From positions 1 through 64,000 of the forward strand of contig CAZCVP010000003.1 in the NCBI GenBank assembly GCA_964501915.1: a stretch of DNA of 64,000 nucleotides. The letters are read 5' to 3'. Position numbers and translations under genes: made by a program. The DNA is from CAYFPX01 sp964501915 (GTDB lineage: Bacteria; Myxococcota_A; UBA796; CAJQPC01). The notes beneath the pieces were generated by a model. It was given only the letters and a program-made list of their open reading frames with translations, ran no database searches and was not told the DNA's origin. This document shows, piece by piece, positions 36,084-47,125 of this stretch (the stretch's first letter is position 1; each line of letters begins with the position of its first letter).

Positions 36084-36503
36084 TCAGGCCTCGGCCACCT
36101 CGCGAAGCGGACCGGGAACGTCTCCCAGGGCTCCGATCAGCTCCACCAGCCCCTGGAGACCTGCGGCCTGCCGGTCGTACTCCCAGCGCAGCAGGGCCAG
36201 GTGCCGGGCCAGCGCCGGCTCCAGCGTGGGGGGGATCTGTGCGAGAGCCTCGGCCCCGGCTCGCGCCAGCGCCGACCAGACCGCCGCGACGTCCTCCCAG
36301 TCCAGCAGCAGATCCTCCAGGAGCCCACACACGACCTCCGGCTCCACCCCGGCCGCGGCCGGGTCGGTGAGCACCTCCCCGAGGTCTCTCACCTGGCGCC
36401 AGAACTCCCCCGCGACGGCCAGGTAGCGCTTCAGGGCCTCGTCGAAGGCCTCGAAGCACGACGTGGACAAGACGGCCAGGGCATCTCGGAGCGGATCACG
36501 CAC
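36084..36503 (-). CDS. Helical hypothetical protein
   Basis: 139 residues, no signal or membrane segment, predicted all-helical and acidic (ALKRYLAVAGEFWRQVRDLGEVL, EPEVVCGLLEDLLLDWEDVAAVWSALA). Start GTG. No family recognised. Confidence 0.5.
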   Translation of the reverse strand: MRDPLRDALAVLSTSCFEAFDEALKRYLAVAGEFWRQVRDLGEVLTDPAAAGVEPEVVCGLLEDLLLDWEDVAAVWSALARAGAEALAQIPPTLEPALARHLALLRWEYDRQAAGLQGLVELIGALGDVPGPLREVAEA

Positions 36504-36563
36504 GCGAACCTCGGTGGACAGGTCGACTACGTCGCCGGGCCCTTGCGCATTTCACCCGGGCAG

Positions 36564-37298
36564 TCAGTCCCCGAGGGCCAGCCACCAGTCGACGAGCTCC
36601 GAGGCCTCCTGGGCGCTGACGCCGTGTCCGCCGGGGTAGATGCGCACCTCCGGTGCCGGGTAGCCCGCCGCCTCCACGGCCTCTGCGTGGCCGTAGATCT
36701 CCTCCGGTGTGCGCAGGGTGTCGTCCTCGCCGGTGGAGAACCAGCCCGCTGTGCGGTTGTCCCCCATGCCGGTCGGGAACACGCCCCCGTGGAGGGAGGC
36801 ATAGGCGATGAAGCGGTCGTCGTTGGTGGCCATGTAGGGCGCGCTGCTGGCCCCTCCGGAGAACCCGGTCCCCAGCACCCGGCCCTCGTCGATGTCCAGG
36901 CCGAGCGCCTCCGCCTCGTCCAGCAGCGCCAGGGTGTGGAGCATGTCCTCGGTGACCTCGCCGGCGTCGCCCACCTCCCAGGTCCACTCCCCGCTGGGGG
37001 ACTGGCGAGAGTCCGGGGCGACGATCGCGAAGGACTGCTCGGCGGCGAGCTGCCGGAATTGCACGACCTGCTGCGCCCCGTCGCCACCGGTGCCGTGGTA
37101 GCCGACCAGCACCGGCAGCGGACCCAGGTTCCAGCCCTCCGGCAGGTAGTAGGAGCCCGTGCGGCCGGCGGAATTGGTGGTCTCGAAGGTCCCCTCGAGC
37201 GCGGGCTCAGGGTCCGGCTCGGCGAAGGCCGTGTCCTCCGTCGCCGTGTCCTCCGGGGCCGGACAGCCGATGAAGGCCAGCAGTGCGAGGGTGGTCAT
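36564..37298 (-). CDS. PHB-depolymerase/esterase-like lipoprotein
   Basis: 244 residues. A very short signal peptide with lipobox FIGC (Cys12) and an acidic linker (PAPEDTATEDTAFAEPDPEP) precede an LpqC-type alpha/beta hydrolase: YHGTGGDG (oxyanion loop), TGFSGGAS (nucleophile Ser), STGEDDTLRTP (Asp) and YPGGHGVS (His). It is a secreted, membrane-tethered esterase acting on polyesters or feruloyl-type esters. TACGCT-N6-ATG indicates a leaderless mRNA; the divergent ferritin-like gene starts 41 bp away. Confidence 0.85.
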   Translation of the reverse strand: MTTLALLAFIGCPAPEDTATEDTAFAEPDPEPALEGTFETTNSAGRTGSYYLPEGWNLGPLPVLVGYHGTGGDGAQQVVQFRQLAAEQSFAIVAPDSRQSPSGEWTWEVGDAGEVTEDMLHTLALLDEAEALGLDIDEGRVLGTGFSGGASSAPYMATNDDRFIAYASLHGGVFPTGMGDNRTAGWFSTGEDDTLRTPEEIYGHAEAVEAAGYPAPEVRIYPGGHGVSAQEASELVDWWLALGD

Positions 37299-37304
37299 GT
37301 CCAG

Positions 37305-37310
37305 AGCGTA
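37305..37310 (-). promoter_or_regulatory. -10 box of a probable leaderless mRNA (esterase lipoprotein)
   Basis: TACGCT (minus strand) lies 6 nt before the ATG at 37298. The same bases overlap TACCGT on the plus strand, a possible -10 for the divergent gene. Confidence 0.5.
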
Positions 37311-37339
37311 CCGTCAGGGTGGTTAGGAGCCCACCCAGG

Positions 37340-38326
37340 ATGCGCCTGCTCCACCGACGACGACCGCGCCTGGCTGCCGAGCTGATCACCGGTCACCGCA
37401 CCGTGGACGAGGTCAAGACCGCGCGCCTGCTGGAGCGCCTCTACCACACCAGCCAGGATCGCTCCTGGGACGGTCGCCAGGTCCTCAGCGAGCTGCTGGA
37501 GCAGCACGGGGCCATCGACCTGCCACCCCAGCAGCGACGAGCCCTGGGGCGCCTGTTCACCATCGCCCTGGTCGGTGAGCTGGCCGCCTGGAAGGTGGCG
37601 GCGGCGATGGCGCTCGACCTGGACACGGTCGAAGCCCGCATGGCCGCCACCGCCCAGGCCCACGACGAGGCCCGGCACTTCTACGTGCTGCACGACTACC
37701 TGGGGCTGCTCGGCCACGAGCCGCAGCCCCTTCCCCCGGCCGTCGAGCGCGTCCTCGACGAGGTGCTCAACACCCGGGACCCCGTGCGCCGTGTGCTCGG
37801 CATGGAGCTGATGGTGGAGCCGGTGGCCCTCACGCTCTATGCCCTCGTGCGGGAGAGCGGCCTGGAGCCGATCCTGGTCGACCTGCTGGCCTGGTTCGAG
37901 CGGGACGGCACCAGCCACCTGGTGCTGGGTCAGCGGCTGGTGCCACAGCTCATGGAGGCCTCCAGTCCCGCGCGCCGCCTCCGTCTCTTCGCCTGGCACG
38001 CCCGCATGGCGATGCTCCAGCTCGACAGCATGGTGGAGGTCGCCGACGACCTGGCCACCCTCGGCTTCGACGTCCGCCAGGTGGTGCTGGAGGGTCAGCG
38101 CCGTCAGATGCAGGCCGCCCGGGAGCTCTTCCGCCTCGAAGGGGGGCCACTCCTCGGACAGGACGCACTGGTCAACCTCGTCGAGGCCCGGATCCAGTGG
38201 CACTGGCCCGAGCAGCAGGCCCCCGACGACCTCGGTCGACGGGTCCGCCGCGCCGTGAACGGCCTGGCCCGCGGCCCCGACCCGAGCCGGCGGGCGAGCC
38301 TCGTGGCGGCCCAGCCGAGCCTCTGA
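37340..38326 (+). CDS. Ferritin-like superfamily protein
   Basis: 328 residues, helical. Diiron-type ligands are visible: Glu80 in ALVGELAAWK, the ExxH pair Glu110/His113 in AHDEARHFYVL, Glu160 in GMELMVEPVAL, and acidic/His residues near 187-193 (FERDGTSHL). This resembles acyl-ACP desaturase or AurF-type oxygenases more than storage ferritin. ATG at 37340 with TAGGAG upstream is preferred. The substrate is unknown. The stop is 3 bp from the convergent peptidase stop. Confidence 0.7.
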   Translation: MRLLHRRRPRLAAELITGHRTVDEVKTARLLERLYHTSQDRSWDGRQVLSELLEQHGAIDLPPQQRRALGRLFTIALVGELAAWKVAAAMALDLDTVEARMAATAQAHDEARHFYVLHDYLGLLGHEPQPLPPAVERVLDEVLNTRDPVRRVLGMELMVEPVALTLYALVRESGLEPILVDLLAWFERDGTSHLVLGQRLVPQLMEASSPARRLRLFAWHARMAMLQLDSMVEVADDLATLGFDVRQVVLEGQRRQMQAARELFRLEGGPLLGQDALVNLVEARIQWHWPEQQAPDDLGRRVRRAVNGLARGPDPSRRASLVAAQPSL

Positions 38327-38329
38327 TCG

Positions 38330-40456
<2,127 letters not shown>

Positions 40457-40502
40457 GGATGTCCTCGCGAGCGCGCAGGGGATGGTACTGCTTCGAGCCC
40501 CC

Positions 40503-42053
40503 TCAGGTGACGAGGCAGCGCGGCAGCGCCTCTCGAAGCTGGCGACGTCCCCGCTCCGTGACCCGCGTTCCGACCAGCCTCAGGCTGCGCAGACCCGGGA
40601 GCAACCGCAGCGCCTTGGCCCCCTGGTCGCTCAGCCGGGTGCCCTCGAGGTTGAGGCTCTCGAGGTTGGAGAGCGTCATCAGGTGGCGCATGCCCTTGTC
40701 GGTCACGTGGGTGTTGGCCAGGTCCAGCGTGCGCAGGGCGTAGAGGTTCCCGAGCACGGGCAGCCCGAAGTCGTCGACCCGCGTGCCCCCCAGCTCCAGG
40801 CGCTCCAGCCGGCTCGCGCCTCGCAGGTGGAGCAGCCCCCCTCCCGTGGCGCGGGTGTTGCGGAGGTCGAGGCGCTCCAGATCGGGGAGGTCCGAGAGGC
40901 GAGACAGCCCCAGGTCCCCCACCTCGGTGTCGCAGAGGTTGACGTCGCGGAGCTTGCCCAGGAAGGCGGCGAAGTCCATCGCCTCGTCGTCGACGGCCGT
41001 GTGGCTGAGGTCCAGGGTCTTGAGCCCCGGGCAGTGGGACAGGGCGCTCAGGCCACGTCCACCGACCTGAGTGTGTTCCAGGGTCAGGACCTCCAGGTTG
41101 CTGAGAGCCGGGAGCAGCCCCACGCCCTTGTTCGTCACCCGGGTCCCGCCCAGGTAGAGCACCCGCAGGTTGCGCAGCGGACGCAGCGCGCCGACGCCGT
41201 CGTCGCCGACCTCGGTGCCCCCGAGGTGGAGGACCTGCAGTCGGCCGAGGTTCGCCAGGTACGCCAGCCCCCGATCCCCCACCTTGGCGTTGCACAGGGT
41301 CAGCTCGACCAGGCCCGCCAGGCGGGCGACCGCCATCAAGCCCTCCGCCGTGACGGTCTCGGGGAGCTCGAGGTGTTGGAGCAGGGGCTGGTGGACGAGG
41401 TAGCGGAGCCCCACGTCCGTGACCCTCGTGTCCTCGAGGTCCAGGCTCACCAGGGTGCCGAGCGCCGCGAGGTGCTTCAGGCCGGAGTCGCCCACGCGGG
41501 TCCCTTCCAGGCCCAGGAAGCGCAGGCCCGTCAGCCCGCCGAGGTGGACCATCGCCGAGTCCCCGACCCGGGACCAGCTCAGGTCGAGGAACTGGAGGTC
41601 CTGGAGCGGCTCGAGGTGGACGAGGCTGGTCGAGCGGACCTTGGTGCCCCCCAGGTCCAGCCGACGCAGGCGGCCGAGCCGGGTGAGATGGGCCAGCCCC
41701 GACCCGTTGATGCGCGTGGCCCGCAGCACGAGCTTGCGCAGGTGGACCAGCGGCGCCAGCTCGGCCAGCTCCGCGTCCTGGATGTCCGTGCTCGCCAGGT
41801 TCAGGGTCTGGAGGTGCTGCAGCGAGCCCAGGCAGCGCAGCTTCTCCGGCGTGAGCATCATGCCCTGGAGCGTCAGGGCCTCCAGGCCGGGTAGCTGCCG
41901 GATGCCGTGCGAGAGCCCGTTCAGGGTCACGAAGGTCCCGGAGAGATCCAGCTCCCGCACGTCGGTGCGACCACGCAGGGCGATCAGCTTCGCGTCGGTG
42001 TTGCCGGGGCCCGAGAGATCGAGCCGCGGGGTCTGGATCCAGGCGGTGTTCAC
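40503..42053 (-). CDS. Leucine-rich-repeat protein
   Basis: 516 residues from the GTG at 42053, built almost entirely of about 24-residue LRRs of the form L-x-x-L-x-x-L-D-L-x-x-T-x-V-x-D-x-G-L (for example LRRLDLGGTKVRSTSL, LRFLGLEGTRVGDSGL, LQVLHLGGTEVGDDGV). I count roughly 18-19 units. There is no signal peptide or effector domain. It resembles cysteine-containing or TpLRR-type solenoids used for protein binding. The upstream lipoprotein gene ends 10 bp earlier, so they probably share a transcript. Confidence 0.85.
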   Translation of the reverse strand: MNTAWIQTPRLDLSGPGNTDAKLIALRGRTDVRELDLSGTFVTLNGLSHGIRQLPGLEALTLQGMMLTPEKLRCLGSLQHLQTLNLASTDIQDAELAELAPLVHLRKLVLRATRINGSGLAHLTRLGRLRRLDLGGTKVRSTSLVHLEPLQDLQFLDLSWSRVGDSAMVHLGGLTGLRFLGLEGTRVGDSGLKHLAALGTLVSLDLEDTRVTDVGLRYLVHQPLLQHLELPETVTAEGLMAVARLAGLVELTLCNAKVGDRGLAYLANLGRLQVLHLGGTEVGDDGVGALRPLRNLRVLYLGGTRVTNKGVGLLPALSNLEVLTLEHTQVGGRGLSALSHCPGLKTLDLSHTAVDDEAMDFAAFLGKLRDVNLCDTEVGDLGLSRLSDLPDLERLDLRNTRATGGGLLHLRGASRLERLELGGTRVDDFGLPVLGNLYALRTLDLANTHVTDKGMRHLMTLSNLESLNLEGTRLSDQGAKALRLLPGLRSLRLVGTRVTERGRRQLREALPRCLVT

Positions 42054-42063
42054 GGATCTGGAC

Positions 42064-42708
42064 TTACCACCAGATGGCCGCGTCTTCGAACCCCAGACCT
42101 TCGCAGGGGTCCACTTCGAACAGGATCGTGACCTCTCCGTAGGTCTGGCCGGTGACGTAGTCGGCCACCGTGGTGGTGAAGTCACCGCTGAAGGTCTGCT
42201 CGGTGAGGTCGTGGGTGAGCTCGGCGTCGCCCTGGTCGCTGGCGTAGCGGTCGAGGTGCTCCGGGCCGGCGTAGCTCATGCCGGTCTGGTGGCCGAAGCG
42301 CCCCTGGATCTCCCCGCTGCGGGCGTCGCGATCCCAGTCGGCGCCCGAGACGCGGAGCTCCGTGAAGCCGCCCTCCTGGACGAGGAACTCCAGCACGACC
42401 TGCCAGGACTCGGTCGGGAGGTGGGTGGCGAAGGCCTGTCGGGCCTCCGTCTCGAACTCCTCGGGGGTGAGCTCCTCGGCGGCGTAGGCCTCCTCCAGGG
42501 CGTCCTGGTCGGCGTGGTAGTCGAGCAGGGCCTGGCAGCCGTCCTCGAAGTCGGCCAGCACGACCCGGTACTGGGGGTGGACCGTGCCGTCGATGGAGAC
42601 GTACTGGGTCCACCAGGCGCTGGCGATGGTGACCTCCGTGCCGTCGATGGCGCCGTCGATCTCGTTGATCGGCTCGCAGGCCGTGAGCATGGCGAAGAGC
42701 GGGATCAC
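42064..42708 (-). CDS. Hypothetical lipoprotein
   Basis: 214 residues from the GTG at 42708. The signal VIPLFAMLTAC ends in a lipobox (L-T-A-C, Cys11). The mature domain is beta-rich with one central helix region (DALEEAYAAEELTPEEFETEARQAF) and ends DPCEGLGFEDAAIWW. No family recognised. TACGTT-N6-GTG suggests a leaderless mRNA. Upstream frames on this strand are arginine-rich and non-coding in character. Confidence 0.6.
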   Translation of the reverse strand: MIPLFAMLTACEPINEIDGAIDGTEVTIASAWWTQYVSIDGTVHPQYRVVLADFEDGCQALLDYHADQDALEEAYAAEELTPEEFETEARQAFATHLPTESWQVVLEFLVQEGGFTELRVSGADWDRDARSGEIQGRFGHQTGMSYAGPEHLDRYASDQGDAELTHDLTEQTFSGDFTTTVADYVTGQTYGEVTILFEVDPCEGLGFEDAAIWW

Positions 42709-42714
42709 GCCGCC

Positions 42715-42720
42715 AACGTA
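42715..42720 (-). promoter_or_regulatory. -10 box of a probable leaderless mRNA (lipoprotein at 42708)
   Basis: TACGTT (minus strand) lies 6 nt before the GTG at 42708. The divergent radical SAM gene has CATCAT-N6-ATG on the other strand. Confidence 0.45.
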
Positions 42721-42746
42721 TCCCAGGAGGGTGGCATCATGCGCCC

Positions 42747-44105
42747 ATGCCGAGCGCCGCCGAAGCCAGCCATGCCACCAAGGGCCTGATCCGCCTGACC
42801 ATGGCGTGCAACGAGCGCTGCCCCTTCTGCAACGTGCCGATGGAGGACTTCGGCGGCCGTCCGACCCCCGAGCCCGAGGTCGAGGGGTCGCTGGATGCCT
42901 TCGCCGAGGGCGGTGAGCGCACCGTGACGATCTCGGGCGGCGAGCCCACCCTGCTGCGCAGCCGCCTGCTGGCGACCGTGCGCAGCGCTCGAGGGCGTGG
43001 CCTGCCCTTCGTGGAGCTCCAGACCAACGCCATCCTGGTCGACGCCGACTACGCTCGGGCGCTCGCCGAGGCCGGCCTGACCTCCGCCTTCGTCTCCCTG
43101 CTCTCCCAGGACCCCGCCCACCACGACGCCCTCGCCGGCCTGGACGGCGCCTGGTCCCGCACCTTGTCGGGCATCGACCACCTGCTCGACGCCGGGGTCC
43201 GGGTGGCGCTGAACGTGGTCGTGGCGCGGCGAACGCAGGCGCTCCTGGCCGGCTACGTCGACTTCGTCGCCGACCGCCTGCCCCGGGTGGGCTCGATCTC
43301 CGTGTCGACGGTCCAGCCCCACGGCCGGGCGGCCACGGCGGTCGAGCTCTTGCCCGACTACGCCGTGCTCGGACCGGAGGTGGAGCGAGCACGAGCTCGA
43401 GCTGCCCTCCACGGCATCGAGCTGTTGAACCCCTACTGCGGTCTGCCGGCCTGCGTGGGCTGGCAGGACGGCCTGGCCCACTGCGTCGAAGCCGTGGAGT
43501 CCCGCCTCGGCAGGAGCGGCCCCCAGGGCCTGGAGCAGGCCGGCAGCAAGTCCCACGGGGGCCCCTGTCGCCGCTGCGCCCTGCGTGCGCGGTGCGGCGG
43601 CGCCTGGCACGCCTACTGGACCCACCGCCAGGGGTCCGGGCTGGTGGCGCCGCTGCGGGTGGCCCCACCCTGGGAGCCCGGTGGCGAGGGCCAGCAGGTC
43701 GTCGCAGCGCCCGGCGGAGTCGGAGGGGAGACCTGGGCGCAGGTCGCGGCCGCGGAGGCGCCCGCCGTCTGGCTCCACACCGACCGCCTGGAGCCGGCGC
43801 AGGTCGCCGGGCTCCGCCAGCGGGGTGTCACCCACCTGGCCCTGGAGGGCCGGGCCACCGACGTGCTGCGGACCCTCGGGGCGCTCGCGGCCGCCCAGAG
43901 AGACCACCTCCCCCAGGACCGGGTCCTCCCCTGGGTGTCGGTGGAGGCGCGCGACCTCGAGGCCCTCCTGCCCCTCGTGCAGCGCCTGGGCGCGGCCGGG
44001 GCCGTGGGGGTCGCCGTCCGCAGCGCCGATGCGCGGGGTCGCTCCCTGGTGGAGCGGGCGAGCGCCCTGGACCTGAGCCTGGAGCTGACGTGGCGGAGCC
44101 GCTGA
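42747..44105 (+). CDS. Radical SAM protein 1 of a four-gene set
   Basis: 452 residues. Cluster motif Cys21, Cys25, Cys28 (ACNERCPFC), SAM-binding ISGGEPTLL, and a barrel to about residue 220. A SPASM-like cysteine patch follows at 270-290 (GGPCRRCALRARCGG). The C-terminal 130 residues form a second, cysteine-free alpha/beta unit (HLALEGRATDVLRTL). Such architecture is common in peptide-modifying enzymes. It overlaps the next gene by 16 bp. Substrate unknown. Confidence 0.88.
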   Translation: MPSAAEASHATKGLIRLTMACNERCPFCNVPMEDFGGRPTPEPEVEGSLDAFAEGGERTVTISGGEPTLLRSRLLATVRSARGRGLPFVELQTNAILVDADYARALAEAGLTSAFVSLLSQDPAHHDALAGLDGAWSRTLSGIDHLLDAGVRVALNVVVARRTQALLAGYVDFVADRLPRVGSISVSTVQPHGRAATAVELLPDYAVLGPEVERARARAALHGIELLNPYCGLPACVGWQDGLAHCVEAVESRLGRSGPQGLEQAGSKSHGGPCRRCALRARCGGAWHAYWTHRQGSGLVAPLRVAPPWEPGGEGQQVVAAPGGVGGETWAQVAAAEAPAVWLHTDRLEPAQVAGLRQRGVTHLALEGRATDVLRTLGALAAAQRDHLPQDRVLPWVSVEARDLEALLPLVQRLGAAGAVGVAVRSADARGRSLVERASALDLSLELTWRSR

Positions 44106-45289
44106 GGGTGCTGGTAGCGACGCCGCGGTCCCGGGGCCGGGTCCGCCTGGATCGCGCCGGTCCTTCCGAAGGCACCGATCCCCCGCTGCGGGACCTGCTG
44201 GCGGTCGAGGGGCCCCTCTGGGTCGGAGGGGGCGAGCCCACCCTGCGCCCCGACCTCCCAGCGCTCCTCGAGGCCCTGGGCGACCGACTCCTGGGGCTGC
44301 TGACGGACGGCCAGGCCCTGGTGAAGCCCGAGGCCTTCAGGCCCCTGCTGGAAGCCGGCCTGTCCCGGGTGCGCGTCCCCTTCCACAGCGCCCGGGCCGA
44401 GGCCCACGACTGGCTGGAGGGGCGGCCTGGCGCCCAGCGGCGAGCCTGGAGGGCTCTGCGGGTCGCCTGCGAGGCCGACCTCGAGGTGAGCGCGGAGGTG
44501 CTGCTGACCCGTCCCACCCTGCTCCACCTCGAGGCCACCTTGGGCCTGCTGGCCCGGCTGCCCCTGCGCCGGGTGGTCCTGCGGCTGCTCGAGGGCGACG
44601 CCCCCGGCTACCCCGCCACCGCGGCCCGGGTGGGCCTGATCGCCGAGCCCCTCCAGGCGGGCCTGGAGACGCTGCGTCGGGCCGGCTGCGACGTCGACTT
44701 CGAGGGCGTGCCGCGCTGTGTCGTCGAGGGCCTGGCCGTCCGTCGCACGCCGCGGCCGGTGTGGGTGGGCGTCGACGTCCCGGAGCCGCCGCCCCGCTCC
44801 ACCGGCTGCGCGACCTGTCCGGCGGACGGCTCCTGTCCGGGCCCTTCGAGCGCCTACGTGGCGGCCTTCGGTCGCCAGGAGCTTCCGCGGGCTCCCCTCG
44901 AGAGCCAGCCTGTCGTGGTGCGCCTCCGAGAGGGCCTGAGCACCCGACACCTCCGGCACCTGCTCGTCCAGGTCGCCTCCAGCGGAGCCCGTGCGCTGCG
45001 ACTCGAAGGCCTGGACCACCCCCACGGCGCGGAGCTCCTCGGCGAGGCCCTGGCCCTGTGCTTCGAGCGGGTCGAGGTCAGCGGGCGGCTGGAGGCGGTG
45101 GCCGGCTGGAGCGACCGGGACCGCCTCCGTCTGCGTCGCGTCGACCACGTGGCGGCCCGCCGCCTGGGTCCCGACGCCGCGACCCACGACGCCAGGACCG
45201 GCCGGGTCGGGTCCTGGGAGGAGGCCGCCGCTCTGCTCCGGAAGCTGGCTGCCCAGGGCATCCCGACCTCTATTCAAGAGGATGCTTGA
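44090..45289 (+). CDS. Degenerate radical SAM-like protein 2, lacking the cluster cysteines
   Basis: 399 residues from the GTG at 44090 (GGAG 5 nt upstream). It keeps the radical SAM barrel features after the cluster loop, notably VGGGEPTLRPDLPALLEAL (SAM-binding GGEP) and GLSRVRVPFHSARAEAHDWLEGRPGA. The N-terminal segment where CxxxCxxC belongs reads LRVLVATPRSRGRVRLDRAG and contains no cysteine. A later Cys-rich patch (STGCATCPADGSCPG) resembles a SPASM-type site. It probably cannot generate the 5'-deoxyadenosyl radical and may be a partner or scaffold of its neighbours. Confidence 0.72.
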   Translation: MAEPLRVLVATPRSRGRVRLDRAGPSEGTDPPLRDLLAVEGPLWVGGGEPTLRPDLPALLEALGDRLLGLLTDGQALVKPEAFRPLLEAGLSRVRVPFHSARAEAHDWLEGRPGAQRRAWRALRVACEADLEVSAEVLLTRPTLLHLEATLGLLARLPLRRVVLRLLEGDAPGYPATAARVGLIAEPLQAGLETLRRAGCDVDFEGVPRCVVEGLAVRRTPRPVWVGVDVPEPPPRSTGCATCPADGSCPGPSSAYVAAFGRQELPRAPLESQPVVVRLREGLSTRHLRHLLVQVASSGARALRLEGLDHPHGAELLGEALALCFERVEVSGRLEAVAGWSDRDRLRLRRVDHVAARRLGPDAATHDARTGRVGSWEEAAALLRKLAAQGIPTSIQEDA

Positions 45290-45340
45290 GTCCCGATCGG
45301 GTGGTCCCCCGGTCCCTGCCGACTACACTGCCGCCTGCGG

Positions 45341-47125
45341 ATGTCCGACCTCACCCAGGCGAAGCTCGACCGGGAGCGGATCGCCAACCGGCCCAAGCAC
45401 TGGGTCCGGTTGGTGACCGCGTGCAACAACCGGTGCCTGTTCTGCCTGGACATGGACACGCCGCGCAACGTCTACCTCTCGGAGGAGGAGATCCAGGCGG
45501 AGCTGCGCCGGGGACGGGAGGAGAAGGGTGCGGACAAGGTGATCCTCAGCGGGGGCGAGGCCAGCCTCCACCCCCTCTTCCCGGACCTGATCCGCTACGC
45601 CCACGACATCGGCTACACCCGCGTCCAGACCGTGACCAACGGCCTGCGCTACGCCGACCGGGCCTTCTTCGACGCCGTCATCGAGGCCGGGCTGGACGAG
45701 ATCACCTTCAGCCTGCACGGCCACACGGCCGAGCTGCACGACCACCTGGTCCAGACGCCCGGCAGCTACCGCAAGCTGATGAAGGGCCTGCTGCGGGCGC
45801 TCCGCGACGGTCGCCCGATCGTCAACGTGGACATCGTCATCAACCAGCAGAACGTGGCTCATGTGGCCGACATCGTCGGTCTGTGTGCCAAGCTGGGGGT
45901 GCGGGAGTTCGACCTGCTGCACGTGATCCCGCAGGCGGCGGCCTTCCGCAACCGTGACCAGGTGTTCTACGACGTCCGCGAGCACCTGCCCCAGCTCCAG
46001 CGTGTCTTCGCGCTGAACCGCGAGGGCTTCTACATCTGGACCAACCGCTTCCCCGTCTCCTACCTGGAGGGCCTCGAGGACCTGATCCAGGACCCGCACA
46101 AGCTGCTGGACGAGGTCCACGGCCGCCGGTACCCGATCCGCCGCTACCTCGACCACGGCACGCCCCTGGAGTGTCGCGATCCGGAGCGCTGCCCGCACTG
46201 CTTCATCGAGCCCTTCTGCGACACCATGGACGACGTGGTGGAGGGCCTCCACCAGGGGACTCACAGCGTCTGGGAGGCCGACCGGGTACCCGGGGAGCTG
46301 CCCTTCGGCTGCACTCGGCTCGGCTGGTCTTGCGACACGCCGCTGGAGATCCCCGAGCTGACCCCTGGCGTCGGCCTGCGCCTGCGGCTCTCCCAGCCGG
46401 CCGCGATCCCCTGGACGCTGCCCGATCCCACCACCCTGGTGCTGGCGACCCCCGCCGGGCTGGAGGCGGCCCTGGCGGCGCCGGTCCCGCCCTGGGTCGA
46501 GCTGGAGATCGCCCTCACCCAGGCCACGGCAGCCTGGCTGCTGGCGCACCGGGAGCGCATCGCACCGGTGCTGGACCAGGTCCGCATCGACCAGCCGACC
46601 CACGAGCGCCTGGAGCAGGCGGTCGCCAGCGACGTCCGGGAGCCGCGGGCCTTCTTCCGGGAGCTGGACCTCCGGGTGCGGGTCTCGGGGCTGCCGGCCT
46701 GCCTGGCCCCCGACACGCGGCTGGTCGAGGCGCCGCGGGTCCTGGCGGCCGAGAGCTTCGACGGCGCAGGACGCCTCGACATCGAGGGGCTGGCACGGCA
46801 CCACGTGGCGCGGGTCTATGGGGCCCGGTCGATCCGCTGCGACGAGTGCCGGGTGTCGGAGCGCTGCGACGGACTGCACATCAACGCCGTCCGAGACCAG
46901 GGGCTGGGGCAGCTCCAGCCCCTGCGCGACGGGTCCTGGGCCGAGGACGCCGCGCGACAGCTCGAGGACCGCTGGCCCGTGCCGCCCGCCCGCGTCCGCC
47001 ACGGGCGGCCACCCCAGGGGGCCCACCCGAGCCTTCCCGGACACCCCGAGCCCGGGCCGGCCCCCGAGGATCCCCTGGCCCGCAAGCGCGGCCTGCGTCG
47101 CTCCGACTTCCAGGTCGTCTCCTGA
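45341..47125 (+). CDS. Radical SAM protein 3 of the set
   Basis: 594 residues. Cys28, Cys32 and Cys35 (ACNNRCLFC) are followed by ILSGGEASLHPLFPDL, TNGLRYADRAFF and EITFSLHGHTAELHD, the PqqE/MoaA-type core. Auxiliary cysteines appear near 288-302 (CRDPERCPHCFIEPFC) and again near 500-513 (RCDECRVSERC), so up to two extra clusters are possible. The last 60 residues are proline-rich and basic. TACACT lies 11 nt before the ATG. It shares one base with the next start (TGATG). Confidence 0.88.
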   Translation: MSDLTQAKLDRERIANRPKHWVRLVTACNNRCLFCLDMDTPRNVYLSEEEIQAELRRGREEKGADKVILSGGEASLHPLFPDLIRYAHDIGYTRVQTVTNGLRYADRAFFDAVIEAGLDEITFSLHGHTAELHDHLVQTPGSYRKLMKGLLRALRDGRPIVNVDIVINQQNVAHVADIVGLCAKLGVREFDLLHVIPQAAAFRNRDQVFYDVREHLPQLQRVFALNREGFYIWTNRFPVSYLEGLEDLIQDPHKLLDEVHGRRYPIRRYLDHGTPLECRDPERCPHCFIEPFCDTMDDVVEGLHQGTHSVWEADRVPGELPFGCTRLGWSCDTPLEIPELTPGVGLRLRLSQPAAIPWTLPDPTTLVLATPAGLEAALAAPVPPWVELEIALTQATAAWLLAHRERIAPVLDQVRIDQPTHERLEQAVASDVREPRAFFRELDLRVRVSGLPACLAPDTRLVEAPRVLAAESFDGAGRLDIEGLARHHVARVYGARSIRCDECRVSERCDGLHINAVRDQGLGQLQPLRDGSWAEDAARQLEDRWPVPPARVRHGRPPQGAHPSLPGHPEPGPAPEDPLARKRGLRRSDFQVVS